Assembly: GCA_015489765.1 (NCBI GenBank)
Contig: WFZC01000054.1
Span: forward strand, 1-42,222
DNA from: Desulfobulbaceae bacterium
GTDB lineage: Bacteria > Desulfobacterota > Desulfobulbia > Desulfobulbales > Desulfobulbaceae
Reading direction: 5' to 3'
DNA: 42,222 nucleotides
Below the pieces are notes generated by a model. That model was given only the letters and a program-made list of their open reading frames with translations, was not told the origin of the DNA and ran no database searches. Shown here piece by piece: positions 16,523 to 25,115 of the stretch (position 1 is its first letter; every line of letters starts with the position of its first letter). The position numbers were made by a program, and so were the translations under genes.

Positions 16523-17670
16523 TGCGGGTTCTGGTCCTTGGCGCGGATGGGTATCTCGGCTGGCCCACAGCGATACGGTTTTCCGCCGCCGGCCACGAGG
16601 TGATGGCGGTTGACAATTATCTCCGTCGCGATCTTTGCCGAAAACATGACGTGGAATCGCTCTTTACCCCGCCGAACCTTCATGAACGGACGCGGATCTG
16701 GGAAGAGAGCGGCGGCGGCAGGATTCGTGTACGGATCGGGGATTGCTGCGATTACGCTTTCCTTTCCGCCGTATTCGCCGAGTTTCGGCCCGAGGCGGTG
16801 GTTCATTACGCCGAGCAGCCCTCGGCTCCATTTTCAATGCTCGATCACGCCGCAGCCAGTCTTACCCTGCGAAACAACCTGCAGGCCACCCAAAACGTGG
16901 CTTGGGCCGTGCGCGAGAACTGCCCCGGGTGTCATATAGTCAAGCTTGGCACCATGGGGGTATATGGCACCCCCAACATCGATATCGAGGAGGGCTGGAT
17001 CGAAATAGTGCACAAGGGGCGTAGGGACCGTTTCCTCTTTCCCCGTCAGGCCAGCTCCTTCTATCACACCACCAAGATCCAGGATACCGACATGCTCTGG
17101 TTCTACGTCCGCACTTGGGGCTTGCGGGTCACGGACCTGCAACAGGGGCCGGTGTACGGTATCGAGACCGATGAGACCGAGAGGGATGAACGTTTACGGA
17201 CGATTTTCAACTACGACGAGATTTTCGGCACCGTGCTCAACCGTTTTGTGGTCCAGGCCGTGGCCGGGGTACCGTTGACGGTGTACGGCAAGGGCGGGCA
17301 GACACGGGGATATATCAACATCCGCGATACAATCCGCTGCATCGAGTTAAGCGTGGCCAATTCAGCCGCGGCCGGGGAGCTGCGGATATTCAACCAGGTG
17401 ACCGAAACCTTCTCGGTTAACGAACTGGCCGAAAAGGTCGCTCGGGTGGGTCGGGCGCGCGGCCACACAGTGCGGATTGACCACCTGGAAAATCCCCGGG
17501 TGGAAAAAGAGAAGCATTACTACAACCCGGTGTACTCAGGGCTGAAAGAGTTAGGCCTTGATCCCCATTTACTCACCGACGAGGTACTTGATTCCATGTT
17601 CGCGGTTGTGGAAGAGAACCAGGACCGCATCCGGCCGGAACGGATATTGAGGGGAATAAAATGGCGTTGA
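16522..17670 (+). CDS. sqdB: UDP-sulfoquinovose synthase
   Basis: This 382-residue SDR matches plant SQD1/bacterial SqdB along its whole length. The enzyme makes UDP-6-sulfo-quinovose from UDP-glucose and a sulfite-level sulfur donor. Diagnostic features are the start MRVLVLGADGYLGWPTA, VVHYAEQPSAPFSM, KLGTMGVYGTPNIDIEEG, QASSFYHTTKIQDTD, LQQGPVYGIETDET, a C-terminal YGKGGQTRGYINIRDT and FNQVTETFSVNELA. The catalytic residues equivalent to plant Thr145, Tyr182 and Lys186 fall at Thr144, Tyr181 and Lys185. ATG 16522 is chosen because AAGGAGG lies six bases upstream and the product then begins with the conserved MRV. No SqdX-type sulfolipid synthase is nearby; the gene sits between two other sugar-nucleotide enzymes in a glycan region, so the product may go into a polysaccharide or glycoprotein. 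Confidence 0.95.
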   Translation: MRVLVLGADGYLGWPTAIRFSAAGHEVMAVDNYLRRDLCRKHDVESLFTPPNLHERTRIWEESGGGRIRVRIGDCCDYAFLSAVFAEFRPEAVVHYAEQPSAPFSMLDHAAASLTLRNNLQATQNVAWAVRENCPGCHIVKLGTMGVYGTPNIDIEEGWIEIVHKGRRDRFLFPRQASSFYHTTKIQDTDMLWFYVRTWGLRVTDLQQGPVYGIETDETERDERLRTIFNYDEIFGTVLNRFVVQAVAGVPLTVYGKGGQTRGYINIRDTIRCIELSVANSAAAGELRIFNQVTETFSVNELAEKVARVGRARGHTVRIDHLENPRVEKEKHYYNPVYSGLKELGLDPHLLTDEVLDSMFAVVEENQDRIRPERILRGIKWR

Positions 17671-18656
17671 ACTGGCTAGTTACCGGTGGTTGCGGATTCC
17701 TCGGCACCGCCTTGATAAAACAGCTTCGGAGTGCAGAGATTGCTGCGTCCATCCGGGTGCTCGACAGTCTGGCCGTCGGCGGCCGGGATGACTTGGGCAT
17801 GGTCTGTTCCTTTCGAGAGGGGCATAAAGGACCGGAGGACGCGGCGGTGGAACTCGTGGTCGGCGATATCCGCGACCCGAACACCTGCGTTTTATGCTGC
17901 CGCGGTATGGATGTGGTCGTCCATTTCGCCGCCAATACCGGGGTGCCGGTCTCCATAGATAATCCCCGGCTGGATATGGAATGCAACGTGGCCGGCACCT
18001 TCAACATGCTCGAGGCGGCAAGGGAGTGCGGTGTTTCCCGGTTCGTTTTTGCATCTTCCGGGGCCCCGGCCGGCGAGGTGGAGCCGCCCATCCACGAGGA
18101 GTTGCCACCGCATCCGGTGTCGCCCTACGGGGCCAGCAAACTGGCCGGGGAGGGGTATTGTTCCGCCTATTACAGAAGTTTCGGGGTGGAGACCGTAGCT
18201 CTCAGGTTTGGTAACGTTTACGGTCCCGGTTCTGTTCACAAGAACAGCGTGGTCGCCAGGTTCATCAGGAAGGCGCTTGCCGGCGAGCCCCTGGAAATAT
18301 ACGGTGACGGCAGCCAGACCAGGGATTTTATCTATATCGACGACCTCATCGACGCCGTCATCCTTGCCGCCACCCGGCAGGGGGTGGGCGGCGAAGTTTT
18401 TCAGATAGCGACCAGTTGCGAAACCACGGTGAACGAGATCGTCGAGGTCATCGCCACGACCCTTGAGTCCATGGGCATAGCCCAGCCGGAAATCGTAAGG
18501 ACCGAGCCCCGCCTCGGCGACGTCAAACGCAACTTCTCAGACACCGCCAAGGCCAAGGCCATGCTAGGCTGGGAATGCCGCTGGCGGTTAGAGGATGGTA
18601 TGGTCGAGACGGTGCGGTATTTTATGGAGAAAATCCGCCGGGGATGCTCCTCCTGA
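17661..18656 (+). CDS. NAD-dependent sugar-nucleotide epimerase/dehydratase (GalE-like SDR)
   Basis: This 331-residue extended SDR has the Rossmann glycine motif WLVTGGCGFLGTAL, VVHFAANTGVPVSIDNP, the catalytic region FVFASSGAPAGEV followed by SPYGASKLAGEGY (YxxxK), LRFGNVYGPGS, IYGDGSQTRDFIYIDDL and the substrate-site LGDVKRNFSDTAKAKAMLGW. It resembles UDP-glucose/UDP-GlcNAc 4-epimerases and related dehydratases; sequence alone does not separate these. It overlaps the end of sqdB by ten bases, with GAGGGG six bases before ATG 17661, so the two are probably co-translated. A role in supplying or converting a UDP-hexose for the same glycan, perhaps related to the sulfoquinovose branch, is inferred from this coupling. 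Confidence 0.86.
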   Translation: MALNWLVTGGCGFLGTALIKQLRSAEIAASIRVLDSLAVGGRDDLGMVCSFREGHKGPEDAAVELVVGDIRDPNTCVLCCRGMDVVVHFAANTGVPVSIDNPRLDMECNVAGTFNMLEAARECGVSRFVFASSGAPAGEVEPPIHEELPPHPVSPYGASKLAGEGYCSAYYRSFGVETVALRFGNVYGPGSVHKNSVVARFIRKALAGEPLEIYGDGSQTRDFIYIDDLIDAVILAATRQGVGGEVFQIATSCETTVNEIVEVIATTLESMGIAQPEIVRTEPRLGDVKRNFSDTAKAKAMLGWECRWRLEDGMVETVRYFMEKIRRGCSS

Positions 18657-18742
18657 GTTGTCATCCCCTTCTGAAAAATCACAGGCTGAGGTTGGGATGT
18701 TTACAGGCGGCATATCGGGGGCATGTGGTGATCGCTCTGGTA

Positions 18743-19213
18743 TGAGCTGAAAGTTTCTATAATTGTGACGTCCCGCTGGACGATATCCCGGTCATCTCGC
18801 GCTGGTTGCCGCCGGAACAGCGCTCACCGGGTGAGGTCAAGCCCGGATCGTGCTTCGTTGGATTCCTTTCGCTCCTCTTTGTCGGCCATCTGATCAGGTG
18901 TAGAGGGGCGGATCTGCTGGCCCCGATTAATGGAATGGCTTGGTGCCGGCTTGCAGTTGCGATTCACCACCGGCTTACGTGCCTGTGCGAGAGGACCTTG
19001 GCCGAAAAGTCGGACCGGTTTTTTTTGTATGCGATCGACGATATCGGTGCCTTTGTCAATGCCTGCTGTTGTCCGGCCGCAGACCGGAAACTGTGCCGCG
19101 AAACGGGCGTGCGGGGCCGGGAGCGGGCCAATGGAGGGTTCGGCGAAGATAAAAAGGTTGCCCCTTACCCTGCAATGTTGCGTAATGTCCTGGCACGCTA
19201 TCGGGGTGGGTGA
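18743..19213 (+). pseudogene. Family 4 glycosyltransferase remnant with internal deletion
   Basis: A plus-strand frame without a convincing start contains recognisable GT4 parts. DDIPVISRWLPPEQRSPGEV precedes LSLLFVGHLIRCRGADLL, the first strand and helix of the donor domain. The frame then runs through unfamiliar sequence and ends with DDIGAFVNA, ETGVRGRERANGGFGEDK and MLRNVLARYRGG, the typical C-terminal helices. The intervening donor-binding segment (the D-G-x-T-G/P-P-x-D region) is missing and the N-terminal domain is absent. It follows the three-SDR operon in the same orientation. The 18657-19273 stretch otherwise holds nothing recognisable. Judged non-functional. Confidence 0.6.
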
Positions 19214-19273
19214 AAATGGGGCGCGAATTTTTCATGAGCGGGGGGTGCCCATCCCTGAAAGAGTTTGGGGCCA

Positions 19274-20971
19274 CTATAGTTTTTTCACCCGGTACAGACT
19301 GTACCCTCCATAGCGGTATAGCAACATTGTATGATGCCGAAAGAAGGCGATTGTCTCTGCGCGTTTCTCAGGGGAGAGGTTTTGCAGCCATGAGGCTGTC
19401 AGGTCGTCGCGTGACAGTATGTGCCCGATTCCCTCACGCTTCAGTGCGGCCACCAGGCCGCTTGTCCCGTCTTCCGGCAGTCCGCCGGGCAGAAGTGAAC
19501 CTCCAGGCCGTACAAACAGGGGCTGGAAGCGCATGTAGTAGCCTCGGTTGCCGAGGAATACGCACAGTACCTTATCCTTGGGGGAGAGAAAACGGTTGGT
19601 GTATTCTATCACCTTGTATTCCGGATAGAAACTGGTGATGTACCTCTCCCGGCTCACCTCGCCTTTGATGTACGGCCATGGTTTGACTATGGAGAATTGC
19701 CTTGTGGTATAGGTGGCGTTGTAGGCGAGCATCGTTCCGGCGACGACGGTGGTGAACAGGGCGGCTGCCCGACGGTTCTTCCAGGAGATGAGGCGGTGGA
19801 GTTCGCACAGCCCGAAGATCGCAAGAATGGCAAGGGGGGGGATTATTGGAATCATGTAACGGATGCGCAGGGCTGACTGGAAAAATGTGAAGAAGAAGGC
19901 CAGAACGCTGAAGGCGAGAAGGACCTTTTTCTCCCGCTGGACCGTAGGGCGCGGATCCCGGCGGATGAAGGCGGCCAACGGCAGGAGGAGAAGAAACGGT
20001 GTGAGCTTGCCGTCGAAGTAACGGGGATCGTCGTCCCGACCCTCAAAGAAGAAACGGACGGGCAGGAGGGCGGTCTGCCACCATTTCTCGTGGTAGAGCA
20101 CTTTTCGGTAAATGAAGACTCTCCGTCCTTGTCCGGTTATTTTTTCGAGCGTCCGGCTGAGGTCGTGGCCGGTCGATTCTCCTCCGGCCGCTTCCCCCCG
20201 GTGGGCCAGATGCCGGGCAGGTGTTCCTCCCAGGGGGTAGATGGGGTTGCCGGTCCAGAGATAGTCGCGGAGCATCCATGGGGAAAAGACGACTCCGGTG
20301 ACAAGGAGGAACAGAAATCCGTACCCCAGCCCCTTGGCCCCGCCCCTGACCCCGGTGGCGTCTTTCCTTCGGACGTAGAGGATCGGGACGAACATGGAGA
20401 GCAGGAACACGGTAATGAGAGCGTTGTACTTGGTTCCGGCGGCAAGCCCCGAGAATACCCCTGCAATCACCAGGTCTATGGTGCGGCAGCCGTTTTCCAG
20501 CCAGCGGAAGATGGCGAGGATGGCTGCGGTACTGAAAAAGGCGAGGCCCAGGTCCACGTAGGCGGTGATCGACAGCTTGACAATGATGGGGATGGAGATG
20601 AAGAACAGCGCGCCAAGCCCCCCCCAGGCCGGGGAGAGACGTTTTCTCAGGTAGCCATACACGAGGCCCGCCGTCATCAGGCCAAAGAGGAGGTGAATGT
20701 ATTTGGGCAGGATGTCATTACCGAAGTACAGCGGGATCATATATAGCATATCCAGGTTCATGGGATAATACGAGAATATGATATCCGGTATTTCATATAT
20801 CCCGCCGTGGCGGAGATAAAGGCTGGGGACGAACAGATGATGGGTCAGAGCGTCACGGCTTACCGGTGGTACGGCCGCAAGCAGGCCCAGTGCGCCGACC
20901 TGGATCAGCAGGAGTAGGATAAGGAAGGGGAGAGAGCGGGATAACCGGGTCCCTGGATGCGTTGCAGTCAT
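19274..20971 (-). CDS. Multi-pass membrane glycosyltransferase, GT39/ArnT-like
   Basis: This 565-residue protein has an N-terminal membrane domain of roughly ten helices and a soluble C-terminal part of about 150 residues. The first extracytoplasmic loop carries VPPVSRDALTHHLFVP, an Asp in the position where GT39/GT83 (PMT/ArnT) enzymes keep a catalytic acid. SPWMLRDYLWTGNPIYPL is another phrase common in this family. Such GT-C enzymes use polyprenyl-phosphate sugars to glycosylate lipids or proteins on the periplasmic side. The start overlaps the stop of the VKOR-DsbA gene (ATGA, 20968-20971), so the two are co-expressed. The acceptor is unknown; pilins encoded a few kb away are one possibility. 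Confidence 0.72.
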   Translation of the reverse strand: MTATHPGTRLSRSLPFLILLLLIQVGALGLLAAVPPVSRDALTHHLFVPSLYLRHGGIYEIPDIIFSYYPMNLDMLYMIPLYFGNDILPKYIHLLFGLMTAGLVYGYLRKRLSPAWGGLGALFFISIPIIVKLSITAYVDLGLAFFSTAAILAIFRWLENGCRTIDLVIAGVFSGLAAGTKYNALITVFLLSMFVPILYVRRKDATGVRGGAKGLGYGFLFLLVTGVVFSPWMLRDYLWTGNPIYPLGGTPARHLAHRGEAAGGESTGHDLSRTLEKITGQGRRVFIYRKVLYHEKWWQTALLPVRFFFEGRDDDPRYFDGKLTPFLLLLPLAAFIRRDPRPTVQREKKVLLAFSVLAFFFTFFQSALRIRYMIPIIPPLAILAIFGLCELHRLISWKNRRAAALFTTVVAGTMLAYNATYTTRQFSIVKPWPYIKGEVSRERYITSFYPEYKVIEYTNRFLSPKDKVLCVFLGNRGYYMRFQPLFVRPGGSLLPGGLPEDGTSGLVAALKREGIGHILSRDDLTASWLQNLSPEKRAETIAFFRHHTMLLYRYGGYSLYRVKKL

Positions 20972-22146
20972 TTGTCGAGCACCGGTTGTAGGATATTGGG
21001 AGGAATGGAACCTGAGTACACCTTACCGTGGACCACAAACGTCGGCGTCCCGGTAATTCCAAGCTTCATTCCCTTGCGGATGTCCCGCAGAAGTAGCCGA
21101 TAGACCAGGTTCCCACGATCTTGAACGGCCATCGCTAACTCTCCAGCCGAAAGCCCTGTCGCTTTGGCCAACATTTTGGTGTTGAATGTTTTTTTGTCCC
21201 GCCCCAATTTGAACAGCGCATCATTCGCCTGCCAGAACTTCCCTCGTAGTGATGCATAAATGGCAAGCAGAGCCATTTTTCCGGAACCAACGTGAAATGG
21301 GGATGGAACCACGATACTGTTGAATTCGTTGTCCAGTGGATATTGATAGTGAACAAGGCGGATACGATCGGGGTATTGCGCGATGAGGCGTCTGAGCATG
21401 TAATGAGCTTTGTAACACTGGAAACACTGGTAATCGGTGAACTCCTCGATGACCAGCTCGGGGTGCTTTGCTCCAATCCATGGGTGTCCGTTATCCGTTA
21501 TTCCGGTAGTGATCCCCTCATCGGTGGGATCAGGAAAGGTATAGAGCCAGTAATGAGGGATAAACAGCCTGACCGCCACGAAGGCCGCCGCGATCAGCGG
21601 AAGAGCGACGCGGGTCAGGCGGTGCCGCCTGATAGAGGCTATGGCCTCGACCGTTCCTCGCATGATGGGGCCACAGTCGAAGCGGCGTCTTATGATCCAT
21701 GGATAGAACAGCAGGGTAAAGCTGACTATGTAACTCAGGATGCAGAAAAGACAGAAGGAATGGATCTCGATCTCAGAAATTGTGCCGAAGTACAGGGACG
21801 CAGCCGAGAATGCCACACCCAGGAGGAGAAGAAGGTTCCATAGCCGCATCCGTTCCGGATCGGGTTCGCGGACACTGGCAAGCAGAAGAGCATAGAGCAG
21901 GTAACCAAACAGTCCCCACAAAGCCACCGGCACCCCCCAGAGTACGGACCACGGACTCTGGGCCACGGTGTCGCAATTCATGGCTCGGGTGAGGGCACAG
22001 AAGCTGCTGTATGATATGTCCGTGTAATTTCGGTAGTGTAGCAGGGCGAGATAGGCGGTGTCGACCAGGCCGATGCAAACTGCCGTCATGGCGGGGTAAT
22101 AGTAATACCTGTAGTCGAGGGTGGAAGAACGCCTGCCGGTACGCAT
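20968..22146 (-). CDS. VKOR-DsbA fusion thiol oxidoreductase
   Basis: This 392-residue protein joins a vitamin K epoxide reductase-like membrane domain to a periplasmic thioredoxin/DsbA domain. The first half has four to five helices with the VKOR cysteines: a loop pair in SSFCALTRAMNCDTVAQSPW and the active-site CxxC in HSFCLFCILSY. After a further helix the DsbA-like part carries EFTDYQCFQCYKAHYML (CxxC) and the cis-Pro loop GITGTPTFVVHGK. Such fusions transfer electrons from folding periplasmic proteins to quinone and so make disulfides. ATG 22146 is preferred over TTG 22164 because GAGG precedes it by nine bases. The nearby pilins each have two conserved cysteines, which makes them plausible clients (inference). 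Confidence 0.9.
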   Translation of the reverse strand: MRTGRRSSTLDYRYYYYPAMTAVCIGLVDTAYLALLHYRNYTDISYSSFCALTRAMNCDTVAQSPWSVLWGVPVALWGLFGYLLYALLLASVREPDPERMRLWNLLLLLGVAFSAASLYFGTISEIEIHSFCLFCILSYIVSFTLLFYPWIIRRRFDCGPIMRGTVEAIASIRRHRLTRVALPLIAAAFVAVRLFIPHYWLYTFPDPTDEGITTGITDNGHPWIGAKHPELVIEEFTDYQCFQCYKAHYMLRRLIAQYPDRIRLVHYQYPLDNEFNSIVVPSPFHVGSGKMALLAIYASLRGKFWQANDALFKLGRDKKTFNTKMLAKATGLSAGELAMAVQDRGNLVYRLLLRDIRKGMKLGITGTPTFVVHGKVYSGSIPPNILQPVLDK

Positions 22147-22276
22147 TGTTGATAACCTCGTCAAATTGGCGTGTTCGGCGTTAGGAAGAACATGTGGTTT
22201 AGCTTAGCGCATAAATAACATGCCGGAAAGCTGGTTTAGAACCTCTGCAGCATAATCCCCCGGCAGATCGTGCTGA

Positions 22277-24337
22277 CTAGGGCGAGAGTGCCGCCTCGCG
22301 CAGGCTCTGCAGAATAACTGGACGTATCAGGGGGATGGCAATGGGGACATTGTGGTATTCGTGCTGCATTTTTTCCAAGTGGTCTCGAATCTGTCTTATA
22401 CTGAAATGTTGAATGAGGTCTTTCGTGTATGCCACAGTCCGTATGTCGTCCCCCGCCCTGATCGCGTTTTCTATCAGGCTAAACAGGATGGTCAGGTCTT
22501 GGGTCGGCCCTTGGCTTAATCTCAGGAACCATTCAGCTTGAGCATAATGGCCCGCTTTTGATAGGGCAACGCCGAGGTTGTAGAAGTATTTTTTCTTGTC
22601 CCGGCTCGCGTGCATTGCCTGACCAAATGTCAATACCGCTTCCTGAGAACGTTTTAACCACAGGAGGATGAGGCCGCGAAGGTTGAGGAAACGGGGGCTG
22701 CCGGGTTCATGGACCAGGCCTCGGTCCACTTCGTCGAGTGCTTCCGGAACCCTGCCTTCGAGCACCAGGGCCTTGGCCAGACCGTAGCGGGAATTGCTGA
22801 AACGAGGGTTCAGGGCCAGTGATTTCCGGTAGTAGACGATGGCATTGTCGTTGAAGCCGTACCTGAACAGAACTCCGCCCATGTTGCCGAGAATCGCCGC
22901 CTTGAAACTCGTTCTCGGGCTGTATGCCTTCAGGGCCTTTTCGTAATAGCCGAGGGCGCGGATCAGGTTTTTCCTGGATTTTTCCGGAGCCCAGCCCGCC
23001 AGCGTGCCCAGTTTGGCATAGGGGCGGGCGTTGTGGGGGGATTTGGTCAAGGCGTCCCGCCATAAGGCATCCTGGGATCGCCAGGCTTGGTTGCGGAGAT
23101 ACGTGCCATGGCCGAGGGATATGAGAAGCAGCGGGACGCAGGCTGTAGCCGTGGCATGAAGCAGACCCGGACGGGGCGCACTTTTCAGAATGTGAAGCAG
23201 GCCCGCGGCCACCGGCATGAAGAGGAACATGGACGGCAGGTAGTTACGATGTTCGAATATGAGTTCCAGGGGAATGATGGTCGATTCCACCAGGTGATTA
23301 ATCAGAAAAAAAAGAATGGCAAATCCTGCAAGCGGGTGGTTTCGAAGCAGTTTCAGGGCAATGACTGTCAGCACGCAGAGCATGATGATCGCCGCCGGGG
23401 TAGTCCATGGTGTGAAAAGAGAATGGGCGATGTGGACCTCGTGGTCGATAGACAGCCGTTGCGGCAGGGGATAAAAGAGGATGCTCAGGTAGAAGACCAT
23501 GATCCTCGCCTCGGTCAGCAGACGTTCGTACGGACTAAAAGGTCGGCTGCCGGTCGTAGAAAAGAAATGGGGTAATATCCGTATGGCTTTGTGGATGGAT
23601 AAGATAAGTATAAGCGCTGTCAGTCCGATGACCACCAGGCGGATATTTTTGCCGAAGCGGTCCGGAGGGCTGGTGAAAAAGGTGAATTCGATCAGCAGGA
23701 CGCTCATGGGCAGGATAGCGGCGTTTTCTTTGGAGCCCACGGCAGCCAGGTAGCACAGCAGGGCAAGAAAAAGGTAGAAAGGCCGCGGTTTCCCCTTGTC
23801 CATGAGCCGGGCCCGGAGATACCAGTATATCGCCAGGACCGAGAACAGCGCCGCGAGCACGGCCATCCGTTGAACGATATAGGTGACAGCCTGGGTCTGG
23901 ACCGGGTTGAGTGCCCACAGCAGGGTCCCGAGCAGGGAGATGAAGAACGCGTCTTCCCGGCTGTACTTTTTCATGACAGGGGTTTGGAACAGCAGCAGGC
24001 CCGTCATCAGGATGAACAGGGCGGTGATAATATGGAGACCAATGTTGACCAGATGGTAGCCGAAAGGATTATTGTTGCCGATGTACCAGTTGAGAGCAAA
24101 GGAGAGGCAGGGGACCGGTCGGTAAAGGTGGCCGGTGGCAAAGGGCCTGGCGAACATGGTGCGCCATAGGGTGGCCGGCATCAGGTTTTTTATGTGCAGA
24201 GGGAGATTGTCGGTGATGTTGGGTGGATCGTCAAGCTGCCAGGGTGCGTGCAGGGTGTTGGAGTAAACGATGAAAATGACCAGGCCGACAAGGATGACGG
24301 CAAGGGCCGGAAGTCTGTTTCGGTTGCCTGGGGACAT
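22277..24337 (-). CDS. TMTC-like multi-pass membrane protein with C-terminal TPR repeats
   Basis: This 686-residue protein has an N-terminal region of about eleven membrane helices and a C-terminal region (about residues 430-640) of tetratricopeptide repeats, for example IVYYRKSLALNPRFSNSRYG, ALDEVDRGLVHEPGSPRFLN and AVLTFGQAMHA. The first periplasmic loop has APWQLDDPPNI; the acidic pair matches the DD motif of TMTC-like O-mannosyltransferases and their bacterial relatives (GT-C fold). Bacterial members are often encoded beside type IV pilin genes in Geobacter and Desulfo-type genomes and are suspected pilin glycosyltransferases. Here it follows the pilin gene after a terminator, and lies 130 bases before the VKOR-DsbA gene. 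No enzyme activity is shown by the sequence itself. Confidence 0.8.
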   Translation of the reverse strand: MSPGNRNRLPALAVILVGLVIFIVYSNTLHAPWQLDDPPNITDNLPLHIKNLMPATLWRTMFARPFATGHLYRPVPCLSFALNWYIGNNNPFGYHLVNIGLHIITALFILMTGLLLFQTPVMKKYSREDAFFISLLGTLLWALNPVQTQAVTYIVQRMAVLAALFSVLAIYWYLRARLMDKGKPRPFYLFLALLCYLAAVGSKENAAILPMSVLLIEFTFFTSPPDRFGKNIRLVVIGLTALILILSIHKAIRILPHFFSTTGSRPFSPYERLLTEARIMVFYLSILFYPLPQRLSIDHEVHIAHSLFTPWTTPAAIIMLCVLTVIALKLLRNHPLAGFAILFFLINHLVESTIIPLELIFEHRNYLPSMFLFMPVAAGLLHILKSAPRPGLLHATATACVPLLLISLGHGTYLRNQAWRSQDALWRDALTKSPHNARPYAKLGTLAGWAPEKSRKNLIRALGYYEKALKAYSPRTSFKAAILGNMGGVLFRYGFNDNAIVYYRKSLALNPRFSNSRYGLAKALVLEGRVPEALDEVDRGLVHEPGSPRFLNLRGLILLWLKRSQEAVLTFGQAMHASRDKKKYFYNLGVALSKAGHYAQAEWFLRLSQGPTQDLTILFSLIENAIRAGDDIRTVAYTKDLIQHFSIRQIRDHLEKMQHEYHNVPIAIPLIRPVILQSLREAALSP

Positions 24338-24364
24338 TGTATCGATATGACCTGGACTTTCCCA

Positions 24365-24397
24365 CGAAAAAACGGAGGGAGATCTCTCTCCCCCCGT
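24365..24397 (-). terminator. Rho-independent terminator after the first pilin gene
   Basis: On the minus strand an 11-position stem with one mismatch (arms 24387-24397 and 24372-24382, four-base loop) is followed by a run of six T (24367-24372 on the complement). It lies 34 bases after the pilin stop and before the TMTC-like gene, so it should end or strongly reduce pilin transcription there. Confidence 0.85.
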
Positions 24398-24430
24398 GGA
24401 CGAGGTAAGGCCGTGGGTTATGTCACAGGA

Positions 24431-24859
24431 TTATGGCTGCACGCGCTTGGTGAAAACGTAGTTGCCGTCCCAGTTCTGCTGTGCTGCCTGGTAGTCAGCC
24501 GGGCAGCGTTGGGATGCGTCGGTTACGGTGATGGTAATGCCATTGTTAGGATTGTCGCCCGTGATGGTCGCGGTGTTCTGAGTGGTCCCTTGGCCACTCA
24601 GTGTGTAGCCTTTACCATTATTCAGTTGGGCCAATGTAGGTGTAGCGGTATGCGAGGGAATGGCGAAGTAGTCAGCAAGAGCGGCAGCGATGCCGTTGGC
24701 GTCGGACTCGGCCCGAGAGCAAAAGCTCTTGTTACGGTAGGCAATGAAGTTGGGGATGGCAATCGCCGCCAGAATACCGATGATGGCGATGACGATCATC
24801 AGCTCGATGAGGGTGAAGCCTTTTTCGTTTGCATTCAGTCTCAGTTTGTTCAGCGTCAT
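24431..24859 (-). CDS. Type IV major pilin-like protein (copy 1)
   Basis: This 142-residue prepilin has a 13-residue leader ending NANEKG, cleaved before [20 protein letters not shown] with Glu5, the PilD/prepilin peptidase signature. The mature N-terminal helix continues [13 protein letters not shown] and has aromatics at mature positions 1, 24, 27, 32 and 51. The globular part has two cysteines (mature Cys33 and one in SQRCPADYQ) that could form the C-terminal disulfide loop. ATG 24859 has GGAGGAA six to seven bases upstream. A sigma-54 promoter at 24921-24937 and a strong terminator suit a highly expressed single-gene unit. It is a divergent paralogue of the neighbouring pilin; which one forms the main fibre is not known. 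Confidence 0.93.
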   Translation of the reverse strand: MTLNKLRLNANEKGFTLIELMIVIAIIGILAAIAIPNFIAYRNKSFCSRAESDANGIAAALADYFAIPSHTATPTLAQLNNGKGYTLSGQGTTQNTATITGDNPNNGITITVTDASQRCPADYQAAQQNWDGNYVFTKRVQP

Positions 24860-24920
24860 GGTGTCTTCCTCCGTGAGTTGGTTGTGAATGAACACTGTTT
24901 GGTTGGTTTGTCATCTGATC

Positions 24921-24937
24921 AGCATTTTCTGTGCCAA
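24921..24937 (-). promoter_or_regulatory. Sigma-54 promoter of pilin copy 1
   Basis: The minus strand reads TTGGCACAGAAAATGCT, matching the -24/-12 consensus (YTGGCACGrNNNTTGCW) with GG and GC exactly 12 bases apart. The predicted start is about 50 bases before ATG 24859. The sigma-54-dependent regulator encoded at 27.3-28.6 kb is the obvious candidate activator. Confidence 0.82.
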
Positions 24938-24940
24938 TGG

Positions 24941-24970
24941 TATGATTAGGTGCTGTATGATTAGGTGCTG
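24941..24970 (+). repeat. Tandem 15-bp duplication upstream of pilin promoter
   Basis: TATGATTAGGTGCTG occurs twice in perfect tandem, ending three bases from the -24 box of the pilin copy 1 promoter. It may be a replication slip or a protein-binding site; it is closer to the promoter than enhancer sites usually are. Confidence 0.8.
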
Positions 24971-25115
24971 TTTGTTGGTTTATTTCGTTTTTTCGGCCCG
25001 TTGCTGTTCGGTGTGCCAGCCGCTTGGCTCAGAGTATCGGTTTGTCGTTTTTAGGGTACTGACAAATATTGTCAGCCGATCCTCCTGTTCTGTCATTTTT
25101 TGTCAATGTGGTGGA

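Noticed and set aside
18930-19313. A second plus-strand frame overlapping the GT4 remnant
   Set aside because: The neighbouring frame carries the recognisable GT4 motifs; this one is its shadow.
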